NCBI GenBank assembly: GCA_023391425.1
Contig: JAEWAX010000098.1
Coordinates: 1 to 64,000 of the forward strand
DNA from: Bacillota bacterium
GTDB taxonomy: Bacteria > Bacillota > Clostridia > Acetivibrionales > DSM-1351
Direction of reading: 5' to 3'
DNA: 64,000 nt
Shown: in pieces, positions 52,980 through 62,185 of the stretch
Position numbering within the stretch: position 1 is the first letter of the stretch
How the letters are laid out: each line of letters opens with the position of its first letter
Translations under genes and position numbers: made by a program
The notes under the pieces: generated by a model
Databases searched by the model: none
Told to the model about the DNA's origin: nothing
The model's input: only the letters and a program-made list of their open reading frames with translations

Positions 52980-54359
52980 CTACTGCAATGTAAATCCAAT
53001 TTCACACCCTTGGTTATGACGGCTCTTACAATATATTTCTCCTCCATGCTCATTTACAATGTACTTGCAAATAGATAGTCCTAAGCCTGAGCCAGGTATA
53101 CTTGAGCTTCTTGACTTCTCTGCTCTATAGAATTTATCAAATACATATGGTATATCGTCAGAGCTAATACCTATTCCGTTATCCTTAACTTTAATAAGTA
53201 CATATGCCCCATCCCGTTCTGCTTCAATTAATATCTTACCCTTTCTTTCACCAATATATTTCATACTATTCTCAACAAGATTATATAAAACTTCTGTTAT
53301 GCGCTTTGTATCAATTGTTACTAGCATATCGGCTGTTTTAGTCTCATAATGAAAATCCATGCCTTTTTGTTTTACATATACCTCTAACTCTTGCATTACT
53401 GATTTAAAATATCCTAGGAAATATACCTCTTGTCTATTAATATCTAATTGTTTTAATTGTGTGTTTGAGTATTCAAGCAATTCATTAATCATACTTATTA
53501 ATAGATCCGTTTTATCTATAATAATCTTTACATATTCTTCTTGGCTCTCAGGCGTTCTAGCTATACCATCTCTAAGCCCTTCACTATAAGCTTTGATAGT
53601 GGAAATAGGTGTTTTTAAGTCATGAGAAATGCAAGAAATCAGTTCTTGCTGAGATTTTTTAAGCTTCTCTTCCCGTATTTGTTTATCTTTTAGTTCATCT
53701 CTCATTAATTCAAAGGAATACGTTAAATCTCCAACCTCGTTTTCACTTATTGTCTTATCATAAACTCTTACAACCTCTAAATCATAGTTTCCGGCAATTA
53801 TACCCTTTGCAGAACTACAAATCTCCCTTAATGGTCTTAAAATACGTCTGTTGCAATATTCAGTACTTCCTATTAATATTAAAACACTTATAAAAATCCC
53901 GAAGAAAATTGGAGAAAAGCATTTTCTTACTCTGATAAAGGTTGTATCCTGCACAACTTCTGCCTTAGGCACTAGAAAAGTTACGAAGCCCACAGTTTTG
54001 TTATTTTGCTGCAATGTAAAGCTTTCCTTAATATCATTTTGATTATTCATTTTGAAACTTTTATCGAACTGTAACATCTCTTGAACATTTATGATGTCAC
54101 CCATGTTGTCTGTGAAAGGTGTCTCGCTATATAAAACCCTACCATCTAGGTCAAAAACCATATAAGGATATTTTCCTCTACTATACATGCCCTGTTCTAT
54201 TTCATTTTTTTGCTCTGACACGAGTAATCTTATCTCGTTATCATATATATTGAAATCCAAGTTTAGGAATATATAAATGCTCATTAACATCGAAGCAAAA
54301 AGAACCACTACTATCACAGCAGTCGTTATAAAATTTTTTTTATAAATACTATTGTTCAT
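52980..54359 (-). CDS. sensor histidine kinase with HAMP domain
   Basis: 459 residues. Two transmembrane helices (about 11-33 and 148-168) flank an extracellular sensor region of about 115 residues. A HAMP linker follows, then the H-box SCISHDLKTPISTIKAYSEG, N-box VLYNLVENSMKYI and G-box DNGIGISSDDIPYVFDKFYRAEKS and GLGLSICKYI. Partner of the response regulator encoded 132 bases upstream. Likely senses cell-envelope stress relevant to the ABC genes. Confidence 0.92.
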   Translation of the reverse strand: MNNSIYKKNFITTAVIVVVLFASMLMSIYIFLNLDFNIYDNEIRLLVSEQKNEIEQGMYSRGKYPYMVFDLDGRVLYSETPFTDNMGDIINVQEMLQFDKSFKMNNQNDIKESFTLQQNNKTVGFVTFLVPKAEVVQDTTFIRVRKCFSPIFFGIFISVLILIGSTEYCNRRILRPLREICSSAKGIIAGNYDLEVVRVYDKTISENEVGDLTYSFELMRDELKDKQIREEKLKKSQQELISCISHDLKTPISTIKAYSEGLRDGIARTPESQEEYVKIIIDKTDLLISMINELLEYSNTQLKQLDINRQEVYFLGYFKSVMQELEVYVKQKGMDFHYETKTADMLVTIDTKRITEVLYNLVENSMKYIGERKGKILIEAERDGAYVLIKVKDNGIGISSDDIPYVFDKFYRAEKSRSSSIPGSGLGLSICKYIVNEHGGEIYCKSRHNQGCEIGFTLQ

Positions 54360-54491
54360 AAGTAGTCTCCTTTTATGGAAATCATAATGTGATACGTTAT
54401 TATACTAGTTTGCATCCAAAGGGTTTATCTGGTTAATAGTATAGTTATAATTCATAGCATCACATGGTATACATATATTGTTGAGTTTGTA

Positions 54492-55178
54492 TCATATTGA
54501 AAACTTGTAACCTGCTCCCCACACTGTTTTTATGTAGTCTAGTCCAAACTTATCTAACTTCTCACGTATGCGCTTCACATAAACTGTTACGCTGTTGTCA
54601 TCACTGCACCCATTATATCCCCATATACCTTCATATATCTGGTCTTTCGAAAAAACTTGATTAGGATTTCTTGCGAAAAAGAATAGTATATCAAATTCTT
54701 TAGTTGTTAATAATAAATTTTCACCATTTGCTAATGCAGAATATGAAGACTTGTTAAGTATAAGTTTTCCTATTTCAATTTCTTCTTTACTTGTATTATT
54801 GCTGTCTTGAGATTTCTCATACCTTCTAAGCTGTGCCTTTACTCTTGCGACCAATTCTAAAGGACTAAACGGCTTTGTTACATAATCATCAGCACCTATC
54901 CCAAGTGCAATGACTTTGTCCATCTCTCCACTTTTAGCTGAAATCATAATAATAGGTACATCTGAGTTTTCACGAACCTTTTTGCATACATGTATTCCAT
55001 CTATCTTTGGCAGCATTATGTCTAAAAGTATCAAGCCTGGCTGATTCTCATAAAATGCACTAAGGCCCGCATCTCCATCGAGTGCTACTATTGGAGCAAA
55101 CCCCTCAACCTCTAAATATGCACTCAAAATATTTGCTAGCTCTTTTTCATCTTCTACTATTAGTATTTTCTGCCCCAT
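54492..55178 (-). CDS. OmpR-family response regulator
   Basis: 228 residues from ATG 55178, six bases after GGAG; an ATG at 55190 lacks an RBS. Receiver motifs: MGQKILIVEDEKELANIL, phospho-acceptor in LILLDIMLP, and DDYVTKPFSPLELVA. Winged helix: DDNSVTVYVKRIREKLDKF and TVWGAGYKFSI. Encoded between the kinase and ABC genes; likely regulates the exporter genes. Confidence 0.92.
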   Translation of the reverse strand: MGQKILIVEDEKELANILSAYLEVEGFAPIVALDGDAGLSAFYENQPGLILLDIMLPKIDGIHVCKKVRENSDVPIIMISAKSGEMDKVIALGIGADDYVTKPFSPLELVARVKAQLRRYEKSQDSNNTSKEEIEIGKLILNKSSYSALANGENLLLTTKEFDILFFFARNPNQVFSKDQIYEGIWGYNGCSDDNSVTVYVKRIREKLDKFGLDYIKTVWGAGYKFSI

Positions 55179-55278
55179 ATTCTGCTCCATTTCTTATCTG
55201 AACAGCATTAACCCAAACGTTGTGTACCTCTATAATTATATATTAAAATATATCGTATATAGGAGATTTTCACAAGTT

Positions 55279-56037
55279 CTACCAACCCTTTTCTTTTAAA
55301 AATTTATATACTGTCTCTTCTCTTTCCGGAGCAGTTTCTTCATTGTATTGCTCCAGCTTCAAATCACCGTCAATTCGCCCATCCTTTAAATAAATGATAC
55401 GATTGCCTCGTAGCGCAGCTTTCAAGTCATGTGTTACCATAACTACAGCTTGCCCCTCTCTATTAATGTCTGTAAATATATCAAGCACGCTTTGACCCTG
55501 TGAAGAATTAAGTGCTCCTGTTGGTTCATCTGCAAATAAGACCTTAGGTTGGTTGATTAAGGCTCTACATATAGCAACCTTTTGTTTTTGCCCTCCAGAC
55601 ATCTGATTAGGGAATTTCTTCTTTTGTGAATTAAGTTCCATTTTATCTAACAAAGTATCTATTTTTAACTCAATGTCTTTGCGTTCTGCATTTGTTTTGT
55701 ATGTAGGGCTTAGTATGTTTTCGTATACATTGAGATTTGGAATTAAATTAATTCCTTGAAATACAAAGCCTAATTTTTCTTTGCGTAACTTTGATATTTC
55801 CTTCTCATTTAGCTTTGTAATGTCTGTTCCTTCAAATGAAACCTTTCCTGTAGTCACATCGTCCATTCCACTCAGTGCATAAAGTAGTGTTGATTTCCCT
55901 GAACCTGAACTTCCCATTATTACAGTGAAGTCTCCTTCATATACCTCCAAATCAAGATTCTTGATAACGTTGTTTACTTCTCCATCACTTATAAAGCTCT
56001 TACATAATAACTCAGTTTTTATAATTGCGTTTTTCAT
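55279..56037 (-). CDS. ABC transporter ATP-binding protein (LolD/MacB-like)
   Basis: 252 residues. Walker A VIMGSSGSGKSTLLYALSG, Q-loop FVFQGINLIPNLNVYENI, signature NQMSGGQKQKVAICRAL, Walker B VLFADEPTGALNSSQG. This is the ATPase class that pairs with FtsX-like permeases. It partners the 771-residue permease encoded upstream. The 90-base gap between them has no terminator. Confidence 0.92.
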   Translation of the reverse strand: MKNAIIKTELLCKSFISDGEVNNVIKNLDLEVYEGDFTVIMGSSGSGKSTLLYALSGMDDVTTGKVSFEGTDITKLNEKEISKLRKEKLGFVFQGINLIPNLNVYENILSPTYKTNAERKDIELKIDTLLDKMELNSQKKKFPNQMSGGQKQKVAICRALINQPKVLFADEPTGALNSSQGQSVLDIFTDINREGQAVVMVTHDLKAALRGNRIIYLKDGRIDGDLKLEQYNEETAPEREETVYKFLKEKGW

Positions 56038-56127
56038 TTTTTATCAACCTTTCTATATTTTCAATCTGCCTTTATTGAACCTGAACTAGGTCTTCTTTAT
56101 CTTCGCAACGGACTCCATGATCTCTGT

Positions 56128-58443
56128 TTATTCCTGTACTAAATCTCTCACACATACTTTTTTCAAGGAGCGAGATGATAATAGTGTACTTAGGATAAAT
56201 ATAATAACTATCACAATATTAGTAACTACTATATGTACAAAGTTGTAGGTTACAGGATATTTTATGAAGCCAAACATGCCTAAGGATGTCTTCATAATAG
56301 TAGGATAAAAGATAATAATCATTGGAACGGCTAGCGCTATAGATGCTCCAGCAATAATTCCAACATAATACAAGTTTGAAAGAACTAAATGTCCTGTTGA
56401 ATAACCGAGACATTTATAAATCCCATTTGTTTTTTCGCTATTTGCATTTTTAAGCAAGACAATACAAAAAATATTAATACCTCCAACTAAAAGCACCACG
56501 GCAACAACTGGTGGAATGGCGTTCTTTTGTGGTGTAACAATCATATCCATAATGCTACTAAATGCTTCTGTCCTAGCAATAACGTTTCCACTTACGCCTA
56601 TCTTTTCTTTCATATCCTCAATAAAAGCTTTGACATTCTCATCTTGTTTAAGAAAAATAGAAAAATTGTTATATTCAAAATCATAATTATTTTCAGAATA
56701 TACAGCTGTTGTCAATCTACAAGCTTTGCCCATATCGTAGTAGGTTTGAAAAATACCAGTTATCAATAAATCAGCTCTTTTCTCCCCTTCTAAATACACT
56801 TCAATATAGTCTCCAACATCTTTATTCAGCTCCTCTGCCACTTTACTTGAAATAGAGATTTCTTTTCCTGTCTTTGGGTTATTGCCTTTAATAATAGGCA
56901 GATTTGTTTTGGAAAAGTCATCATAAACGAATACCGTCATCGTTGTTATATTCATTCCTTTTTTCCATTTTAAAGTAACGTTTCTATCAAGATTATTTGG
57001 AAGGTAGTAATCTATTCGATTATCCTCTTCAAGTACTTTTTGAATTGTCCTAAAATTCTCACTATCAGTAGTACCAATCATAACATCGCTTTTGTCTATT
57101 CCAAGCCAATAATCATTGTTTTCCTTCATTGTATATGCAACATCCAAAGATATCACAGCAAAATTAACACTGAATATAGTAACTATAGCAGTTATGATTA
57201 TACTGATAGCACTTTTTTTATCTCTCGCTATAGTCCTTATCGCAATCCCAAATGCAGAAAACTGTATTTTAGAATTACCTTTATATTTCTTTTTCTTCTT
57301 TGTATTTGTGTTTGATATCCCATTTAGTGCATTAACAGGCTTTACCTTTCTCGTTTTACCAATAATCAAATAAATAATCCCCAGCACGAGGCTTACTATT
57401 ACTATGTAACAAAGACTTCCTGGTATTAATATATTGTTTGAAACTACTTGGCCAATGTTTTGAAATACAGAACTCAAAATAATATTAGATATAAATATTG
57501 AACTTCCTATTCCTATCACACAAGCGGCAGAAACTATAATAAAGTAAAACTTTATGTACATTTTTAAAATATCATTGGAGGTATACCCCATGGTCTTATA
57601 TAATGCTATTGTTTTGGCATCTGAAATCATTGCATTACGTATCATAAAATTAATTATTAGGCAGCTTACAAATAGCATTATGAAGCCAATTGCCAAAAAA
57701 ACCGCCCCCACTATGTGAGCTGGAAGTAAATAATTATCTATTCTATCTTCAAGAGTGCCCACATACCCTCTTATTTGACCACCAAATTTCTCTCTATAAG
57801 CCTCTACTATCTTACTTCCTTTAATTTCATCCTTTCCATAAATTTTAACAACCAGTTTTGAATCTATATTTTGTGGTAGTTTTTTGACTAATAAATCGCT
57901 ATCATATGCAGTTGATGAATTGTATACCTCTGCATATATACCTTTCACTGTGTATATCATTCCACCACTTGCAAATTGTATTTTAATCTTATCACCAGTA
58001 TGAATATTATACTCATTGCTTATAACTGCTGGTAATATGCATTCATTTACCTTAAGTGTATCAATTACATTTCTATCTCCTTCGAGATAACGTACTTTTC
58101 CATAAATTGCAGCATTATATTCTGTAAGTTTTAAAAAGCTCTCTATCTTTTTCCCTTTAGATGTTATCTCCTCTGAAATATAGTGTTGTTTTTTATATTC
58201 AACTCGTTCTACCTCATCAAGCTTTTTAAATTGCTCTCCCATTGAAATCGCATCTTCATCTTTTTCAGAATAAGGATATACAACCGCATCGGATGATTCA
58301 CACTCCTTAGCAAGCTCTTGAAAAGGTTCATCCAGAGATATTAATATGCTCACCGAAGCACTTAATAGCAAGGAACATAGCGTAATTATCAAGAATATCA
58401 TTACTGATTGCAATTTCTTGTGTCTAAAATTTTTAACCCACAT
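56128..58443 (-). CDS. ABC transporter permease, FtsX-like (MacB/LolE type)
   Basis: 771 residues from ATG 58443 (GAAAGGAAT upstream); the in-frame start at 58482 is 13 codons further out without an RBS. Four core helices: one near the N-terminus (about 19-40), a block of FtsX helices around residues 240-345, another near 425-445, and a C-terminal FtsX block with VVAVVLLVGGINIFCIVLLKN. Two large extracytoplasmic loops lie between them. Such permeases transport or sense peptide antibiotics or lipoproteins, in partnership with a two-component system, as here. Confidence 0.88.
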   Translation of the reverse strand: MWVKNFRHKKLQSVMIFLIITLCSLLLSASVSILISLDEPFQELAKECESSDAVVYPYSEKDEDAISMGEQFKKLDEVERVEYKKQHYISEEITSKGKKIESFLKLTEYNAAIYGKVRYLEGDRNVIDTLKVNECILPAVISNEYNIHTGDKIKIQFASGGMIYTVKGIYAEVYNSSTAYDSDLLVKKLPQNIDSKLVVKIYGKDEIKGSKIVEAYREKFGGQIRGYVGTLEDRIDNYLLPAHIVGAVFLAIGFIMLFVSCLIINFMIRNAMISDAKTIALYKTMGYTSNDILKMYIKFYFIIVSAACVIGIGSSIFISNIILSSVFQNIGQVVSNNILIPGSLCYIVIVSLVLGIIYLIIGKTRKVKPVNALNGISNTNTKKKKKYKGNSKIQFSAFGIAIRTIARDKKSAISIIITAIVTIFSVNFAVISLDVAYTMKENNDYWLGIDKSDVMIGTTDSENFRTIQKVLEEDNRIDYYLPNNLDRNVTLKWKKGMNITTMTVFVYDDFSKTNLPIIKGNNPKTGKEISISSKVAEELNKDVGDYIEVYLEGEKRADLLITGIFQTYYDMGKACRLTTAVYSENNYDFEYNNFSIFLKQDENVKAFIEDMKEKIGVSGNVIARTEAFSSIMDMIVTPQKNAIPPVVAVVLLVGGINIFCIVLLKNANSEKTNGIYKCLGYSTGHLVLSNLYYVGIIAGASIALAVPMIIIFYPTIMKTSLGMFGFIKYPVTYNFVHIVVTNIVIVIIFILSTLLSSRSLKKVCVRDLVQE

Positions 58444-58745
58444 ATTTTTATTCCTTTCGTTTATTAGCTCAACTTGATACATTTATTTTTATAGAGCTGT
58501 TATACTAGTTGCATATAAAAGGTTAGTACTGTTTATATAGTCATTCTATGTTTTCATAACATCGTAGGATGTGCAAACGTTATTCAATACTAATTCATAT
58601 AAAAAATATTTACTATAATTTTAATGTTAATTAGCATTATAATGTATCACGCGAGTTAGTTTATCTATATTGATAATGATAAAGTGTAAATATAAAATAA
58701 AAATAGGTAAATTATTAATAATTATTAATAGACTGGCTACAGATA

Positions 58746-58800
58746 ATACTAATTTGCATCTAAAATATAGAAAAACCACATTTTGAATGCAAATTAGTAT
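58746..58800. repeat. minimal inverted-repeat element (MITE-like)
   Basis: ATACTAATTTGCAT (58746-58759) is the exact reverse complement of ATGCAAATTAGTAT (58787-58800). Inside, AAAATATAG and CACATTTTG partially pair. The same terminal sequence bounds the larger element at 61769-61937, suggesting one family with an internally deleted copy here. Confidence 0.65.
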
Positions 58801-58860
58801 ATGAACGACTTTATATACATACGAGTTTTGGGATAGGTATGTTATAAATAAGTAGCACTA

Positions 58861-58954
58861 AAAAAGAAGTCCCATCATCGATATGCGCTCCAAAAGTTAG
58901 ATACAATTTGTCTAACTTTTGTATGCATATCACATTCATCTGGGACTTCTTTTT
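58861..58954 (-). terminator. 94-nt nested hairpin downstream of truA
   Basis: Three nested perfect stems: AAAAAGAAGTCCCA (58861-58874) with TGGGACTTCTTTTT (58941-58954); GATATGC (58880) with GCATATC (58925); CAAAAGTTAGA (58891) with TCTAACTTTTG (58911). On the minus strand it follows the truA stop by about 60 bases and ends in a T-run, so it can act as terminator. Its size and layered symmetry are unusual. Confidence 0.65.
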
Positions 58955-59011
58955 ATAAACTTATAACTATTCTAAATTAGAAAACTTAGGTAACAAATAT
59001 GTAAATTTTCC

Positions 59012-59749
59012 TTAATAATAGATTTCCATTAAATATAATCCCTCTGCAGGCGCAGTTTTGCCAGCTCTGGTTCTATCTTGACTCTCTATAATATAGGGTA
59101 TTTCATCTGCTTTAATTTTTCCTATCCCAACATATACCAAAGTCCCAGCAATTATTCTGACCATATTATATAGAAAACCATTGCCAGAAACTTCAATAGA
59201 AATCAAATTATCTTCTTTTTTCAGAACATCTATACTATATATTTCTCTAACAGTACTTCTGACTTGTCCTCCTGTGGCTTGAAAAGCTGCAAAATCATGT
59301 TTCCCTTTAAAATAATTTGCACCTCTTTGCATCTCTTCAAAGTTCAATTCTGGCCTCACATGATATGTTCTATTACGCATTATTGCCGACGAGTGAGCCT
59401 CATTGCAAATCAAATATCTATATTTTTTACCTTTTGCGCTGTATCTTGCATGAAAATCTTCCGTAACCTCTTCAGATTTTTTTATCACTATGTCAGTTGG
59501 AAGTAAGTTGTTTATGGCATAAGAAAATTTGTCCCCTGGAATACTCGATTCTGTTAAGAAATGTGCGACCTGACCATATGCATGTACACCTACATCTGTT
59601 CTACTGCAGCCTACCAACCCAATTTTACCGCCTAACAGCCTAGAAAGGACCTTTTCAATAGTCTCCTGTACAGTATTTGCATTTTTCTGTATCTGCCATC
59701 CATGATAGCTGGTACCATCATACTCAATTGTAAGCTTAATTTTTCTCAT
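59012..59749 (-). CDS. truA: tRNA pseudouridine(38-40) synthase TruA
   Basis: 245 residues. YDGTSYHGWQIQKNANTVQETIEKVLSRL, catalytic Asp in GCSRTDVGVHAYGQVAHF, and YLICNEAHS / VSGNGFLYNMVRIIAGTLV are TruA signatures. It isomerises U38-40 in tRNA anticodon stem-loops. Follows ecfT with an 85-base gap, in the usual operon order. Confidence 0.96.
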   Translation of the reverse strand: MRKIKLTIEYDGTSYHGWQIQKNANTVQETIEKVLSRLLGGKIGLVGCSRTDVGVHAYGQVAHFLTESSIPGDKFSYAINNLLPTDIVIKKSEEVTEDFHARYSAKGKKYRYLICNEAHSSAIMRNRTYHVRPELNFEEMQRGANYFKGKHDFAAFQATGGQVRSTVREIYSIDVLKKEDNLISIEVSGNGFLYNMVRIIAGTLVYVGIGKIKADEIPYIIESQDRTRAGKTAPAEGLYLMEIYY

Positions 59750-59834
59750 CGTTCCACCTAACGAATTTATTAATCTTCAAGTTCCTAAGGTTCAGTGAGA
59801 GTAAAAGCACTTTCTAATACTCTTTGAACTCTGC

Positions 59835-60638
59835 TTAAAATACTTTATACTGCATAACCAATACCCACACCATAAATACAGTAGTGATTGATGCTACTAT
59901 TACATCATTTTTCGTAAAACTAAGCTGCTTCATCCTTGTTCTTCCTTCACTACCTCTATAGCACCTTGCTTCCATTGCTGTTGCTAACTCATCTGCTCTT
60001 CTAAAAGCACTAATAAATAGTGGAATCAATACGGGAATAAAGCTTTTTGCACGTTGCACCAAATTTCCATTATCAAAGTCTGCACCTCTTGATGACTGCG
60101 CTTTTATAATTTTGTCTGTCTCTTCTAGAAGCGTTGGTATAAACCGTAACGCTATTGTCATCATCATTGATATTTCATGAACAGGTACTCTAATATGGTT
60201 AAGTGGTCCCAGAAGCTTTTCAATTCCATCTGTTAGTGTCATTGGTGTGGTAGTATAGGTTAGTAGACTAGCAATAATAATCAGAAGAAAAAGCCTAATA
60301 GCCATCTTAATAGCAACATCTATTCCTTCATACGTCATTTTAAGAAATCCTATTCTAAAGACTTCATGTCCACTTATTGTAAACATATTAATCAAGCCAG
60401 CAAATATAACTATAAACAATATAGGCTTTAGACCCTTTAAAACAAATTTGACAGGTATATTTGAGGCAACAACAGTAAGTGCTGTAAATATAGTTAACAG
60501 CAAATAACCCCAATAAGTATTTATCATAAATATGAATATCATCATTATAAAAGTAAGTAAAATCTTTGTACGCGGGTCAGACTTATGCAAAAGCGAATCA
60601 CCTGGTACATACTGCCCGATTGTTATGTCCCTAATCAT
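59835..60638 (-). CDS. ecfT: EcfT, energy-coupling factor transporter transmembrane protein
   Basis: 267 residues. Six helices and the EcfT coupling motifs ARG-like AQSSRGADFDNGN and RADELATAMEARCYRG. Starts MIRDITIGQYVPGDSLLHKSDPRTK, typical of Firmicutes EcfT. Forms the ECF module with EcfA1 and EcfA2, shared by several vitamin S components. 95 bases after ecfA2. Confidence 0.95.
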   Translation of the reverse strand: MIRDITIGQYVPGDSLLHKSDPRTKILLTFIMMIFIFMINTYWGYLLLTIFTALTVVASNIPVKFVLKGLKPILFIVIFAGLINMFTISGHEVFRIGFLKMTYEGIDVAIKMAIRLFLLIIIASLLTYTTTPMTLTDGIEKLLGPLNHIRVPVHEISMMMTIALRFIPTLLEETDKIIKAQSSRGADFDNGNLVQRAKSFIPVLIPLFISAFRRADELATAMEARCYRGSEGRTRMKQLSFTKNDVIVASITTVFMVWVLVMQYKVF

Positions 60639-60733
60639 ATTATATTCAAAAGGCTAACGCCTTCTGTTATTCTCCCCTCTAAGTATCTGTTTTAGTTTTT
60701 CAAATTTTTTAGCTTCTAATCAAGCCTAATAGT

Positions 60734-61579
60734 TTAATTACTCTTTAATTGTTTTATTACTTCTTTTGAAGCTGCTTCAACGGTATATACATTTTCATTA
60801 ATATCTGGAAATATTGTTTTGAGCTTTTTCATTAAATAGGTAATTTGCGGTGCTGATAGTCCAATTTTCTCTAATTCTTCTGGCTGTTCATATACCTCGT
60901 TTGATGGTTTATCCATGAACACTGTACCATCGTTCATAACTATTACTCTATCTGCCAGCTTAGCTATATCCTCCATACTGTGAGACACAAGGATTATCGT
61001 CATATTAAAATCTTTATGTAGCCTTTTAATATACCCAAATATTTCTTCACGCCCACTTGGATCCAGACCTGCTGTTGGTTCATCCAAAACCAATATTTTA
61101 GGCATCATCGCAACGACACCTGCAATTGCAACTCTGCGCTTCTGTCCGCCAGAGAGTTCAAATGGGGATTTATCAAGAATTACCTCATCAAGACCAACTG
61201 ATTTCAACGATGATTTCAGCATTTTTTCAATTTCTTCTTCTGGTAGCCCCTGCTTAACTAATCCAAATGATATATCCTTCTTAACAGTCTCTTCAAAAAG
61301 CTGGTGTTCAGGGTATTGAAAAACAATTCCTACCTGACGTCTTAACTCCTTTAAATTCTTTTGTGAGGTATCTATACCATTAATTATTACACGTCCCTTA
61401 GTAGGCTTTAAAATACCATTGAAATGCTGAATCAAAGTAGACTTACCCGAACCAGTATGGCCTATTAATCCAATAAACTCTCCATCATTTATCTCAATAT
61501 TTATGTCATGTAGAGCGTTCTTTTCAAAAGGCCCTCCATTCATATACGTATAATACAAATTTTCTATCCTAATTGGCAT
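60734..61579 (-). CDS. ecfA2: EcfA2, energy-coupling factor ATPase
   Basis: 281 residues. Walker A IGHTGSGKSTLIQHFNGIL, Q-loop GIVFQYPEHQLFEETV (EcfA2 form), signature FELSGGQKRRVAIAG, Walker B ILVLDEPTAGLDP, H-loop ILVSHSMED. Pairs with EcfA1 and EcfT. Normally it directly follows ecfA1; here 1.5 kb separates the two genes. Confidence 0.95.
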   Translation of the reverse strand: MPIRIENLYYTYMNGGPFEKNALHDINIEINDGEFIGLIGHTGSGKSTLIQHFNGILKPTKGRVIINGIDTSQKNLKELRRQVGIVFQYPEHQLFEETVKKDISFGLVKQGLPEEEIEKMLKSSLKSVGLDEVILDKSPFELSGGQKRRVAIAGVVAMMPKILVLDEPTAGLDPSGREEIFGYIKRLHKDFNMTIILVSHSMEDIAKLADRVIVMNDGTVFMDKPSNEVYEQPEELEKIGLSAPQITYLMKKLKTIFPDINENVYTVEAASKEVIKQLKSN

Positions 61580-61768
61580 TCTTTTCTGTTACTCCTATAT
61601 ATTATTCATCGTATTTTTAGTGTTAGTTAAATTAGTATTCATATATATTAATATTTTTAATATGTGTAAACTTTTTTACATGTTTTTAAACTCTTATGTT
61701 TTTATTACGATTAAGTATTATATTATAATTCGTTATTAATTCTTGTCAACCTATCATACCATAAATAT

Positions 61769-61939
61769 AATACTATTTCGCATTTAAAATATAAAAAAAC
61801 CATATTTTAAATCGCCGCTTTCACGGTGCGCTGCATAAGCAGCGTCTCATAGTATTGAACAACATTTGCGGGCTTCGCCCTAACGCCGCAGATGCGGCTA
61901 TTTAAAATGTGACTCCACATTTTAAATGCAAATTAGTTT
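61769..61939. repeat. composite inverted-repeat element, MITE/BIME-like
   Basis: About 171 bp. Terminal inverted repeats of 23 bases agree at 18 positions (ACTA-TT-GCATTTAAAAT core). Each end forms its own hairpin (ATTTAAAATAT...ATATTTTAAAT on the left; ATTTAAAATGTG-ACTC-CACATTTTAAAT on the right). Between them is a G+C-rich centre with three hairpins: CGCTGC-ATAA-GCAGCG (61829), GGGC-TTC-GCCC (61870) and GCCGCA-GA-TGCGGC (61885). No coding capacity. Confidence 0.7.
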
Positions 61940-62076
61940 AAGTCCGTCGTGAAGTACAAAAGGCTATACAACTTATTAATAATATATATTAATCCCACAC
62001 CTATAATAAAAATGTATGGATTTTATTCTATTATATATTATAATATTAATAACTTAGTCTACATTGTTGTTTAATA

Positions 62077-62130
62077 ATTATGATTTATTTTATAATTATT
62101 AATATTATGATTTATTTTATAATTATTAAT
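62077..62130. repeat. 27-bp tandem duplication upstream of the methyltransferase gene
   Basis: Two identical, adjacent 27-base units beginning ATTATGATTTATTTTATAAT at 62077 and 62104, followed by a decayed third start. It may duplicate promoter DNA. Confidence 0.8.
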
Positions 62131-62185
62131 ATCACGATTTAATGTATTTATACAATTAATAATTTGGGAGGCTAAATATCAGCCA

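Larger units (their letters stand above)
58444..59011. other. repeat-rich intergenic region between truA and the ABC module
   Basis: 568 bases. Contains the small inverted-repeat element at 58746-58800 and the long hairpin at 58861-58954. It marks the left junction where the two-component/ABC module entered the truA-rplM interval. No ORF. Confidence 0.6.
61580..62185. other. 606-base gap between ecfA2 and the methyltransferase gene
   Basis: Contains the composite inverted-repeat element at 61769-61937 and the 27-bp tandem duplication at 62077-62130. The rest is AT-rich. It is part of the insertion that separates ecfA1 and ecfA2. Confidence 0.6.

Noticed and set aside
57040..57373. Plus-strand ORFs of 85-91 codons
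   Set aside because: They are antisense to the FtsX-type permease and rich in Phe/Ile/Tyr, as expected for shadows of membrane proteins.
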